Positions 7,822 to 14,481 are shown, counted from the first letter of the stretch. The stretch: DNA of 16,140 nt from JAWVZU01 sp033722075 (GCA_033722075.1 JAWVZU010000057.1:1-16140), one strand, 5' to 3'. A program made the numbers and translations. Notes: a model not told the origin generated them from the sequence alone.

Positions 7822-8631
7822 CTAGCGTAGCAGGCTGGTCAACCGTCTTGCGGCTTGATGGTAGGAGGACGGAAACAGCCGCTGCAGGCAGTCGAGCATG
7901 CGCGCGTCCGTGCCGAGGATCAGTCGCTTCTGCCGGCCTTGCACGGCCTTGAGAATTGCCCGGGCGGCCTGCTCGGGTTCCAGGCGTGCGAGTCGCTCAA
8001 AGGCCTGGGCGGGATCCGAACCGGTTTTCACCGGCAGCGGCCAGTCGCGGATCTTCCCGTTGCGAATGATGTTGGTCCGCACGCCGCCGGGGCAGACCAC
8101 CAGGACCTGCATGCGATCACCGACCTCTTCGCGCAGCGATTCGGCGAACCCGCGGATGGCAAACTTGCTCGCATTGTAGGCGGACTGTGTCGGGATCCCG
8201 ACGACGCCGAAGATGCTGGAGACGAAGACCATGGTGCCGTTGCCCGCTTGCAGCATCGGCTCCAGAAACGCCTTGCAGCCATAGACCATGCCCCAGAAAT
8301 TGACGTTCATCACCCACTCGAGGTCCGCGTACTCCATGTTGGCCACGGTCTGGGAGAGGGCGACGCCGGCATTGTGGATCAGGAGTTGGGGTGGCCCGTG
8401 CTCGTCCAGGACCCGTGTGGCGAATGCGTGGACCGCTTCCCGGTCGCTGATGTCGAAGGCACTGACGTCGGCCGTGGCCGAAAGCGCACCAACGGTCTCT
8501 TCCAGCGCGGCAGAGTCGCGGTCGCAGAGGACCAGTTGGTGGCCGGCCCGCTCGCAGGCGTGCGCCAGCGCCCGGCCGATTCCGGATCCGGCCCCGGTGA
8601 TGACTGCGACTCTGGACCCTTTCAATGCCAC
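7822..8631 (-). CDS. Short-chain dehydrogenase/reductase (SDR family)
   Basis: This 269-residue classical SDR is an NAD(P)(H)-dependent oxidoreductase of unknown substrate. Numbered from the GTG start, it has the Rossmann motif TGAGSGIG (12-19), Asp37 at the end of beta-2 (LVLCDRD, which favours NAD(H)), HNAG (86-89), the catalytic Ser in VFVSSIFG (near 139) and YNASK with Tyr152 and Lys156. I chose the GTG at 8631-8629 because the protein then begins ALKGSRVAVITGAG, right at the Rossmann strand. A longer frame from a TTG at 8667 would run through a likely -10 element. GAGGA lies 11 nt upstream of the GTG. The gene is first in a two-gene unit with the cyclase and is divergent from cysS. The C-terminal segment after about residue 195 (DPAQAFERLA and beyond) resembles generic SDRs that act on lipid or ketone substrates, but I do not assign one. 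Confidence 0.9.
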   Translation of the reverse strand: MALKGSRVAVITGAGSGIGRALAHACERAGHQLVLCDRDSAALEETVGALSATADVSAFDISDREAVHAFATRVLDEHGPPQLLIHNAGVALSQTVANMEYADLEWVMNVNFWGMVYGCKAFLEPMLQAGNGTMVFVSSIFGVVGIPTQSAYNASKFAIRGFAESLREEVGDRMQVLVVCPGGVRTNIIRNGKIRDWPLPVKTGSDPAQAFERLARLEPEQAARAILKAVQGRQKRLILGTDARMLDCLQRLFPSSYHQAARRLTSLLR

Positions 8632-8657
8632 CCCCCGGCCATTCCTCAAATTCTGCC

Positions 8658-8666
8658 AATATATCA
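8658..8666 (-). promoter_or_regulatory. Candidate extended -10 promoter for the SDR-cyclase unit
   Basis: On the minus strand this reads TGATATATT, matching the extended -10 form TGnTATAAT with one mismatch. It would start transcription about 20 bases before the SDR GTG codon. The -35 region is poor (CCAACC at 8686-8681), as is typical of extended -10 promoters. It lies in the 108-base region divergent from cysS. Confidence 0.45.
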
Positions 8667-8739
8667 AAGGTTACCGTGGGGGTTGGGCTTTTGTCCGCCG
8701 CCCATAAATCTTGGAACGTCCCCCAAGCGTGGTTCAGCG

Positions 8740-10128
8740 ATGCCGCTCACACTTTATAACACGCTCACCCGGTCAAAAGAGGCCTTCGAACCGATGGACC
8801 CGGACCGGGTGACCATGTACGTCTGCGGGCCGACGGTTTACAACCATGCCCACATCGGCAACGCACGTCCCGCGGTGGTGTTTGATGTGCTCTTCAGGCT
8901 GCTGCGACACCATTATCCTCGCGTCGACTACGCACGAAACATCACGGACATCGACGACAAGATCATCAAGGCTGCCGCCGACCAGGGCGCGCCTATCGAG
9001 AAGGTCGCGCAGCACTATACGCGGATCTACCGTGAGGACATGGCAGCCCTGAATGTGCTCGAGCCGACGGTCGAGCCGCACGCCACGGAACACGTTGCCG
9101 ATATGATTGACATGATCGGCAAGCTCATCGACTCCGGGCATGCCTACGCGGCTGACGGGCATGTGCTGTTCGATGTCGTCTCTTTTGCCGACTACGGGCG
9201 CCTGTCGCGGCGGTCGCTGGAGGACATGGTCGCCGGTGCCCGGGTCGAAGTGGCCGATTACAAGCGGCATCCTGGCGATTTCGTCCTGTGGAAGCCCTCG
9301 AGCGACGATCAGCCGGGCTGGGACAGCCCCTGGGGACGGGGTCGACCGGGCTGGCATCTCGAATGCTCGGTCATGGCGGAACGGCACCTGGGCGAGACCA
9401 TCGACATCCACGGCGGCGGAAATGATCTGATCTTCCCCCATCACGAGAACGAGATTGCGCAGAGCGTGTGCGGTCACGGCGGCGCGGACCTGGCCCGTTT
9501 CTGGCTGCACAACGGCTTCCTCACGGTGGACGAGACGAAGATGTCCAAGTCGCTGGGAAATATCCTCACCGTCCACCAGCTGCTCGGGGACTATCCCGGT
9601 GAGGTGCTGCGCCTGGTCCTTCTGACCGCGCACTACCGGCAGCCCCTGGACTGGTCCGACGAGGCGATCGACCAGGCCCGGCGGACCCTGGACCGGATCT
9701 ACCGCTGCCTGGCCGAACTGAACGAGATCGGGCTGGACGGCAGTGCGGTGGAGCCGCCGGAGGCGTTTCTGGCAGCCCTGGATGACGATCTCAATACGCC
9801 CCGCGCGCTGAGCGTCATTTCGGATCTGGTGAGTCAGGCCAACCGGGTCGACAGCGTGGCGGACAAGCGTGCCCTGAAGGCCGCGCTGCTGGGTTGTGGT
9901 CGCGTCATCGGTTTGATGCAGCTGGATCCGACCGAGTGGTTCCAGGGGAGCGGAGCGGAGACAGCCGGCCTGGATGAATCCGAGATCGAAGCCTTGATCG
10001 CCAACCGCGCCGCGGCCAAGTCCGAGCGGGACTTCGCAACGGCCGACCGGATCCGGGATGAGCTGGCAGCCCGGGGCATCGTCCTCGAGGATCGCCCCGA
10101 GGGCACGAGCTGGAGGGTCGAATCGTGA
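8740..10128 (+). CDS. cysS: Cysteinyl-tRNA synthetase
   Basis: This 462-residue cytosolic class I aminoacyl-tRNA synthetase charges tRNA-Cys with cysteine. Visible features are the zinc-ligand Cys29 in MYVCGPTVYNHAHIGNAR, which also holds the HIGH-type signature, the RNITDIDDKII segment, GRPGWHLECS with another zinc Cys, GGGNDLIFPHHENE with zinc His/Glu ligands, and KMSKS at 267-271. The length matches the usual value of about 460. The ATG at 8740 is chosen because the frame upstream has no similarity to the family, and MPLTLYNTLTRSKEAF is the standard N-terminus. The Shine-Dalgarno is weak. The gene overlaps the following sufE-family gene by 4 nt, so the two are probably co-transcribed. Confidence 0.98.
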   Translation: MPLTLYNTLTRSKEAFEPMDPDRVTMYVCGPTVYNHAHIGNARPAVVFDVLFRLLRHHYPRVDYARNITDIDDKIIKAAADQGAPIEKVAQHYTRIYREDMAALNVLEPTVEPHATEHVADMIDMIGKLIDSGHAYAADGHVLFDVVSFADYGRLSRRSLEDMVAGARVEVADYKRHPGDFVLWKPSSDDQPGWDSPWGRGRPGWHLECSVMAERHLGETIDIHGGGNDLIFPHHENEIAQSVCGHGGADLARFWLHNGFLTVDETKMSKSLGNILTVHQLLGDYPGEVLRLVLLTAHYRQPLDWSDEAIDQARRTLDRIYRCLAELNEIGLDGSAVEPPEAFLAALDDDLNTPRALSVISDLVSQANRVDSVADKRALKAALLGCGRVIGLMQLDPTEWFQGSGAETAGLDESEIEALIANRAAAKSERDFATADRIRDELAARGIVLEDRPEGTSWRVES

Positions 10129-10553
10129 GCGCTGAAACGGTACAGGACGAGATCGTCGAAGAGTTTTCCTTCTTCGATGACTGGATGGATCGCTACGAGT
10201 ACATCATCGATCTGGGACGGCGCCTGCCCGATCTGCCGGAATCCGCGAAGACCGAGGAAAACCGCTTGCACGGCTGCCAGTCCCAGGTCTGGATGACGGT
10301 CGAGGGAGATGCGGAGAAATTGCGTTTCGAAGCGATCAGCGACTCGGCCATTGTACGCGGGCTGATCGCCCTCTTGCTGCGGGTCTATTCGGGCCGCTCG
10401 GCCGAGGAGATTCTCGAGACCGAACCACGGTTCATCGAAGCAGTGGGCCTGGCGTCGCACCTGTCTCCGACGCGCAGCAATGGCCTGTTTGCGATGTTGG
10501 AGGCGATCCGCGGGCATGCGGCAATGGCACAGCAAGCCGCCTCGGCAAGCTGA
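10125..10553 (+). CDS. sufE: SufE-family sulfur acceptor protein
   Basis: This 142-residue protein is predicted to accept persulfide sulfur from a SufS/CsdA-type cysteine desulfurase and pass it to the Fe-S cluster scaffold. The active cysteine is Cys51 in LHGCQSQVWM, the same position as in E. coli SufE. The N-terminal DEIVEEFSFFDDWMDRYEYII and the C-terminal LSPTRSNGLFAML segments are family hallmarks. The GTG start at 10125 overlaps the cysS stop as GTGA, which implies translational coupling. No desulfurase gene lies alongside, so it could equally be called CsdE-like. It ends just before a hairpin and converges on the dksA-like gene. Confidence 0.93.
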   Translation: MSAETVQDEIVEEFSFFDDWMDRYEYIIDLGRRLPDLPESAKTEENRLHGCQSQVWMTVEGDAEKLRFEAISDSAIVRGLIALLLRVYSGRSAEEILETEPRFIEAVGLASHLSPTRSNGLFAMLEAIRGHAAMAQQAASAS

Positions 10554-10556
10554 GAA

Positions 10557-10580
10557 GATCCGGCCACGGCCGGCCGGATC
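10557..10580. terminator. Terminator-like hairpin between the convergent sufE and dksA-like genes
   Basis: GATCCGGCC (10557-10565) and GGCCGGATC (10572-10580) are perfect 9-base arms around the loop ACGGCC. The hairpin starts 3 bases after the sufE stop codon and ends 11 bases before the dksA-like stop, so it could serve both strands. No U-run follows on either side, so it would be a non-canonical terminator or a 3'-end barrier. Confidence 0.5.
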
Positions 10581-10591
10581 GGGTCAATCCA

Positions 10592-11065
10592 CTAGCGGCT
10601 GAGCTGCTTCTGGCGCAGTTCCCAGCGCTCCTGGGCGTCCAGGCTCAGGGTGGCGATGGGCCGCGCATCGAGGCGCGCCAGCCCGATCTCCTCGTCCGTC
10701 TCCTCGCAGTAGCCGTAGGTGCCGTCCTCGATGCGCTTCAGTGCGCTGTCGATCTTGCCGAGAAGCTTGCGATAGCGATCGCGGGTTCGGAGTTCCAGGC
10801 TGTTTTCGGTCTCGCGGGTGGCTCGCTCCGCCTCGTCTCCGACGTCACGGACCTCGGAGCGAAGATGATCGATGGTCTGCTTGGATTCCTCGATCAGGTC
10901 CTCGCGCCATAACAGAAGCTTGCGACGAAAGTACTCGATGTGTTTGGCACACATGTACTCCTCCTTGTCCGTGGGGCGGTAGCCGGACGGGAGTTCCGTC
11001 TTGGGCGTATAACCCTCAGGGAGTCTGTCGGTGACTTCGATGTCTTTGACTTTTACTTTGCTCAC
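10592..11065 (-). CDS. dksA: DksA/TraR-family RNA polymerase-binding regulator with a reduced zinc-finger
   Basis: This protein of about 157 residues resembles DksA, which enters the RNA polymerase secondary channel and acts with ppGpp. The coiled coil is followed by the family signature NSLELRTRDRYRKLLGKID and by TYGYCEETDEEIGLARLDAR. Two features are unusual, numbered from the alternative TTG start. The four zinc-ligand positions are Cys124, Thr127, Ser145 and Ala148, so only one Cys remains. The coil tip reads Glu-Arg-Ala (84-86) where E. coli DksA has Asp-Arg-Ala. The start is uncertain: GTG at 11065 (used here) or TTG at 11077 (161 residues), neither with a clear Shine-Dalgarno. The N-terminal 40 residues are a basic and proline-rich lead-in. 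The gene is divergent from yidD and convergent with sufE. Confidence 0.9.
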   Translation of the reverse strand: MSKVKVKDIEVTDRLPEGYTPKTELPSGYRPTDKEEYMCAKHIEYFRRKLLLWREDLIEESKQTIDHLRSEVRDVGDEAERATRETENSLELRTRDRYRKLLGKIDSALKRIEDGTYGYCEETDEEIGLARLDARPIATLSLDAQERWELRQKQLSR

Positions 11066-11093
11066 TCGAGTAACCAATTGATTCTATTGAGAA

Positions 11094-11105
11094 ATCCAGC
11101 TGGAT
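11094..11105. repeat. Perfect 12-base palindrome in the dksA/yidD divergent region
   Basis: ATCCAGCTGGAT reads the same on both strands and lies 29 bases upstream of the chosen dksA-like start. It could be an operator half-site pair for a dimeric regulator. No identity can be given from the sequence. Confidence 0.35.
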
Positions 11106-11119
11106 ACGGGGAATTGAAG

Positions 11120-11136
11120 GGCAGCCTTGAGCTGCC
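11120..11136. repeat. Stem-loop in the dksA/yidD divergent region
   Basis: GGCAGC and GCTGCC are 6-base arms around the loop CTTGA, between the 12-base palindrome and the candidate yidD -10 element. The right arm lies inside the spacer of the candidate yidD promoter, so a protein bound here could affect yidD transcription. Confidence 0.35.
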
Positions 11137-11154
11137 AAGGGCCGATGTTATATC
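11127..11154 (+). promoter_or_regulatory. Candidate yidD promoter with an extended -10
   Basis: TTGAGC (11127-11132) and TATATC (11149-11154) are spaced by 16 bases, with TG one base before the -10 (TGTTATATC, extended -10 form). Transcription would begin near 11160, so the mRNA would be almost leaderless if yidD starts at 11164, or have a leader of about 20 bases if it starts at the in-frame TTG at 11182. Confidence 0.4.
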
Positions 11155-11163
11155 GTAACTCTT

Positions 11164-11412
11164 TTGCCACGGCAACTCTCTTTGGGCATTTTCGAACGGC
11201 CAATCCTGTTTCTCCTGTCGCTCTACAAGCGGGTCGTGAGCCCTTTGCTCGGCCCCCGTTGCCGCTTCTATCCGAGCTGTTCCGACTACACCGCTCAAGC
11301 CGTCCGCCGTTTCGGCGTAGTGTCGGGTCTTCGCCTCGGCTTCAAGCGCCTCGCACGTTGCCATCCGCTGCACGAGGGCGGGTACGATCCCGTTCCGGAT
11401 GAGACTGCCTGA
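11164..11412 (+). CDS. yidD: Membrane protein insertion efficiency factor YidD
   Basis: This 82-residue small amphipathic protein attaches to the inner face of the cytoplasmic membrane and helps YidC/Sec-dependent insertion. The family core SPLLGPRCRFYPSCSDYT has Cys33 and Cys39, followed by RLARCHPLHEGGYDPVP with Cys66. An amphipathic helix covers about residues 8-24. The only usable starts are TTG codons: 11164, which gives an N-terminal lead of normal length for the family, or 11182. Neither has a Shine-Dalgarno. In most Proteobacteria yidD lies between rnpA and yidC near rpmH. Here it is instead 23 nt upstream of a dihydroorotase gene, probably in the same operon. Confidence 0.93.
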   Translation: MPRQLSLGIFERPILFLLSLYKRVVSPLLGPRCRFYPSCSDYTAQAVRRFGVVSGLRLGFKRLARCHPLHEGGYDPVPDETA

Positions 11413-11435
11413 ACGGGCGCTGGTTCAATAGTTCC

Positions 11436-12770
11436 ATGGCAAATTCCCTGTTGATCGTCAATGCGACGCTGGTGAACGAAGGTCGCCGGCACGCGGCGGA
11501 TGTGCTGATTCGGGACGGGCGCATCGAGGCAATCGCCGACTCGCTCAGCGTCGCCGCTGATCGGACAATCGATGCGGCGGGCAAGTGGCTGCTGCCCGGC
11601 ATGATCGACGATCAGGTCCATTTTCGCGAGCCCGGGCTGACCCACAAGGGCGATATCGGAAGCGAGTCCCGGGCTGCGGTTGCAGGCGGCATCACCAGCT
11701 TCATGGAGATGCCCAACACCAATCCGCAGACCCTGACCCTGGAGGCGCTGGAAGCCAAGTACGAACGGGCCGCCCAGACGGCCTGGGCCAACTATGCGTT
11801 CTATCTCGGTGCAAGCAACGACAACCTCGAGGAGATCAAGCGCCTGCCGCCGAAGGCAGCCGCCGGGATCAAGATCTTCATGGGGGCGTCCACCGGGAAC
11901 ATGCTGGTCGATGACGAAACCACGCTGCGCGGGATTTTTGCCCATGCACATACCCCGGTGACGACCCACTGCGAGGACACGCCGATGATTCAGGCAAACC
12001 TTGCCGCGGCCCGGGAACGCTGGGGTGACGATATACCGATCGAGGCGCATCCTGAGATCCGCAGCCGGGAGGCCTGCCTCAAGAGCTCTTCCCTCGCGGT
12101 CGAGCTGGCCCGCGAGTATGGAACCGCACTCCACGTACTGCACCTGACGACGGCCGACGAGATGCACCTCTTCGAACCTGGCCCGATCCAGGACAAGCAG
12201 ATCACGGCCGAAGTGTGCGTCCATCATCTCTGGTTCTGCGACGAGGACTACCCTGAGCTGGGCAATCGCATCAAGTGCAATCCGGCGATAAAGACCGCCG
12301 CGGATCGGGCGGCGCTGCGCGAAGCCCTTAGAGAGGGACGGCTCGACGTGATCGCCACCGATCACGCGCCGCATACGCGAGAAGAGAAGGATGGCAATTA
12401 CGCAAAGGCGGCGGCCGGACTTCCGCTGGTACAGGATGCACTGCCGGCGCTGCTCGAACTGGTGGACCGCGATGTGCTCAGCCTGGAGCTGGTGGTGGAA
12501 AAGACATCGCACAATGTGGCCCGGCGTTTTCAGGTCGTGGACCGGGGTTTCATCCGCGAGGGCTACTGGGCCGATCTGGTCCTGGTCGATCCGGAATCGC
12601 CCTACACGGTGGAGGTCGGGCAGGTGGCAGCCAAGTGCGGCTGGTCGCCTTTCGAGGGGCAGCGGTTTGCGAGCCGAATCTGCTGCACCATCGTGTCCGG
12701 CAGCGTGGTCTACGAGGACGGGCATTTTGCTGCCCGCGCCGGGGCACGCCGCCTAGAGTTTTTTCGCTGA
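11436..12770 (+). CDS. pyrC: Dihydroorotase (class I-like, 444 residues)
   Basis: This amidohydrolase-superfamily enzyme cyclises N-carbamoyl-L-aspartate to dihydroorotate in pyrimidine synthesis. Visible elements are GMIDDQVHFREPGLTHKGDI, FMEMPNTNP, the carboxylated-lysine candidate Lys146 in GIKIFMGAS, His178 (TTHCED), His236 (LHVLHLTT) and the catalytic Asp309 (ATDHAPHTREEK). The usual metal-binding HxH pair reads Gln60-x-His62. I recall the same Gln in dihydroorotases of Bacteroidetes, so this is probably a subfamily trait and not an inactivating change. The length fits a separate enzyme. The ATG at 11436 has no clear Shine-Dalgarno. It follows yidD by 23 nt and precedes the secreted amidohydrolase by 17 nt. 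A non-catalytic PyrC-like partner of aspartate carbamoyltransferase is less likely, because the other ligands are intact. Confidence 0.93.
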   Translation: MANSLLIVNATLVNEGRRHAADVLIRDGRIEAIADSLSVAADRTIDAAGKWLLPGMIDDQVHFREPGLTHKGDIGSESRAAVAGGITSFMEMPNTNPQTLTLEALEAKYERAAQTAWANYAFYLGASNDNLEEIKRLPPKAAAGIKIFMGASTGNMLVDDETTLRGIFAHAHTPVTTHCEDTPMIQANLAAARERWGDDIPIEAHPEIRSREACLKSSSLAVELAREYGTALHVLHLTTADEMHLFEPGPIQDKQITAEVCVHHLWFCDEDYPELGNRIKCNPAIKTAADRAALREALREGRLDVIATDHAPHTREEKDGNYAKAAAGLPLVQDALPALLELVDRDVLSLELVVEKTSHNVARRFQVVDRGFIREGYWADLVLVDPESPYTVEVGQVAAKCGWSPFEGQRFASRICCTIVSGSVVYEDGHFAARAGARRLEFFR

Positions 12771-12775
12771 CAGCC

Positions 12776-12780
12776 AAGGA
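12776..12780 (+). promoter_or_regulatory. Ribosome binding site of the secreted amidohydrolase
   Basis: AAGGA sits 7 bases before the GTG at 12788. This decides between that start and the in-frame ATG at 12803, which has no such sequence in front of it. Confidence 0.65.
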
Positions 12781-12787
12781 ACCCAAT

Positions 12788-14089
12788 GTGACGACGAGAC
12801 CGATGCGCCGCGTGGCGGCGACCCTGCTTCTTTGCCTGATGAGCGTCGGCGCAAGCGCCGAGACCGTTGCCCTCGAATGTGGGCGCGTGTTCGATTCGGT
12901 CAATGCCAGGGTGCTCGGACCGCACGTGATCGTGATCGAGGATGAGCGTATTGCTGCCGTCGAGCGCGGTGCGGATTACGGCGGCAACGGCGCCGTCGTC
13001 GATCTTTCCGATGCGACCTGCCTGCCCGGCCTGATGGACATGCACACGCACATCACGTCGCAGTTCAGCCGCACCACCTATCTGGACCGCTTTCGCGACG
13101 GTCCGGGCGAGATCGCCTTCAAGGCGGTGCCCTACGCCGAGCGAACGCTGATGGCGGGTTTCACCACCATCCGGGACCTGGGCGATCGGGACAACCTCAG
13201 CGTGGCCATGCGCGAAGCGATTCAGCGCGGAGACCTCGTTGGGCCGCGTATCGTCACTTCGGCGAAGTCCATCGCCACTACCGGCGGGCATGCCGATCCG
13301 ACCAACGGGGCGCGCTTCGATATCTATCCCCATCCAGGTCCCGAGGATGGGGTGGTCAACGGCATTGCCGAAGCCCGACAGGGCGTTCGCCAGCGCTACA
13401 AGGACGGGGCCGACCTCATCAAGATCACCGCCACCGGCGGTGTGCTCAGTCCCGCCAAGAACGGGCAGAATCCGCAGTTTCGTGAGGACGAGCTTCGGGC
13501 GATCGTGGAGACCGCCGCCGACTATGACATGCCTGTCGCCGCGCACGCCCACGGCGCCGAGGGCATGAAGCGGGCCATCCGTGCCGGGGTGATCAGCATC
13601 GAGCACGGCACCCTCATGGACGACGAAGTCATTCGGCTGATGAAGGAACACGGCACCTATTTCGTGCCCACCCTCATGGCCGGCGAGTGGGTCGCGGAAC
13701 AGGCCAGGGAACCGGGTTTCTTCCCGGAAGTAGTGCGCCCGAAGGCGGCGACCCTCGGACCCATGATGACCGAGACCTTCGCTCGAGCCTACAAGGCCGG
13801 CGTCAAAATCGCGTTCGGCACGGACAGTGGCGTTTCCGCCCACGGCGACAACGCGCGGGAGTTCATTCTGATGGTGGACGCCGGCATGCCGGCCGCGGAA
13901 GCGCTCCAGTCGGCGACGGCAACGGCCGCCGAACTGCTCGGTATGGCCGATCGCCTCGGTTCGCTGGAGCGGGGCAAGCTGGCCGACATCGTCGCCGTGC
14001 CCGGCAACCCGGTCGACGACATCGCACTGATGGAGCAGGTCGTGTTCGTCATGCGGGAAGGGGCCATCTATCGATCGCCGGAAAGATAG
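12788..14089 (+). CDS. Secreted metal-dependent amidohydrolase (Xaa-Pro dipeptidase / imidazolonepropionase-like group)
   Basis: This 433-residue exported hydrolase has a signal peptide at residues 1-24 (RRVAATLLLCLMSVGASA, then ETVALECG). Metal ligands of the superfamily are all visible: His86-x-His88 (MDMHTHITSQF), the carboxylated-lysine candidate Lys212 (LIKITATGGVLSP), His253/His255 (AAHAHG), His273 (IEHGT) and Asp346 (FGTDSGVSAHG). The C-terminal GSLERGKLADIVAVPGNP is a typical amidohydrolase beta-sandwich return. Close relatives known to me hydrolyse dipeptides such as Xaa-Pro or Xaa-Arg/Lys, so a role in periplasmic peptide turnover is inferred; the exact substrate is not. The gene follows the dihydroorotase by 17 nt, and its last 22 bases overlap the end of a gene on the other strand. 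Confidence 0.88.
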   Translation: MTTRPMRRVAATLLLCLMSVGASAETVALECGRVFDSVNARVLGPHVIVIEDERIAAVERGADYGGNGAVVDLSDATCLPGLMDMHTHITSQFSRTTYLDRFRDGPGEIAFKAVPYAERTLMAGFTTIRDLGDRDNLSVAMREAIQRGDLVGPRIVTSAKSIATTGGHADPTNGARFDIYPHPGPEDGVVNGIAEARQGVRQRYKDGADLIKITATGGVLSPAKNGQNPQFREDELRAIVETAADYDMPVAAHAHGAEGMKRAIRAGVISIEHGTLMDDEVIRLMKEHGTYFVPTLMAGEWVAEQAREPGFFPEVVRPKAATLGPMMTETFARAYKAGVKIAFGTDSGVSAHGDNAREFILMVDAGMPAAEALQSATATAAELLGMADRLGSLERGKLADIVAVPGNPVDDIALMEQVVFVMREGAIYRSPER

Positions 14090-14445
14090 GCCTCCAGGGC
14101 ACGGGCAATCCGCAGGTTGGCCTTGTAGCCGAAGTCGAACAGGTCTCCGATCAGGGGAATTGCGCCCAGCACCACTTCGACGATCACGTAGCCGAGCATG
14201 CGGAGCTTCAGGCCTAGGGGGGCGCCCACCCGGTGGCTTTGCCAGATGAGATAACCGCTCAGCAGACCGCCGGCAAGATCGCCTACACCCGGAATCAGCC
14301 CGATCAGTGCGTCGACGCCGATCCGGTAGCGCGTGCCGGGGATGCGGATCGACTCGTCGAGCCAGTGGGCGAGCGAGCGGATTCGCGCAAGCCGTGGGTC
14401 GGCGGGCGTGACCTGGCGGTTTGAACTCTCGTTGCTGCGGGGCAT
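14068..14445 (-). CDS. DUF4112 family membrane protein
   Basis: This 125-residue protein contains the DUF4112 signature: WLDESIRIPGTRYRIGVDAL followed by IGLIPGVGDLAGG, and a second similar hydrophobic block, VVLGAIPLIGDLFDFGYKAN. The two hydrophobic stretches (about 43-68 and 83-105) suggest two membrane segments. The function of the family is unknown to me. The ATG at 14445 has AAGG about 11 bases upstream. The gene is divergent from mvaD with only 36 bases between the starts, and its 3' end overlaps the secreted amidohydrolase gene by 22 bases. Confidence 0.85.
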   Translation of the reverse strand: MPRSNESSNRQVTPADPRLARIRSLAHWLDESIRIPGTRYRIGVDALIGLIPGVGDLAGGLLSGYLIWQSHRVGAPLGLKLRMLGYVIVEVVLGAIPLIGDLFDFGYKANLRIARALEAYLSGDR

Positions 14446-14448
14446 AAT
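14421..14448 (+). promoter_or_regulatory. Candidate sigma-70 promoter of mvaD
   Basis: TTGAAC (14421-14426) and CATAAT (14443-14448) are separated by 16 bases, with 4 and 5 matches to the consensus hexamers. Transcription would start near 14455, giving a 27-base leader before the mvaD GTG. The -10 hexamer covers the start codon of the divergent DUF4112 gene (14443-14445). Confidence 0.5.
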
Positions 14449-14481
14449 CCGGGACCTTCCGTTTCAGATTGCGAAATCAAC

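Noticed and set aside
8632..8667. A 12-residue longer SDR from a TTG at 8667
   Set aside because: It would overlap the candidate extended -10, and the extra residues (IYWQNLRNGRG) precede the normal N-terminus of the Rossmann domain.
8709..8728. Short CTTGG/CCAAG stem ahead of cysS considered as a T-box or other riboswitch
   Set aside because: The leader is far too short for a T-box, and no specifier, antiterminator or U-run is present.
7855..8739. An N-terminal extension of cysS through the SDR region
   Set aside because: The frame happens to be open, but cysteinyl-tRNA synthetases begin at the MPLTLYNT segment, and the upstream part is antisense to the SDR.
11295..12725. A 476-codon open frame on the minus strand over yidD and the dihydroorotase gene
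   Set aside because: Arg/His-rich shadow translation without motifs; it would overlap two well-supported genes on the other strand.
12710..13843. A 377-codon open frame on the minus strand inside the secreted amidohydrolase
   Set aside because: Antisense of a gene whose metal ligands and signal peptide are all visible; no independent evidence.
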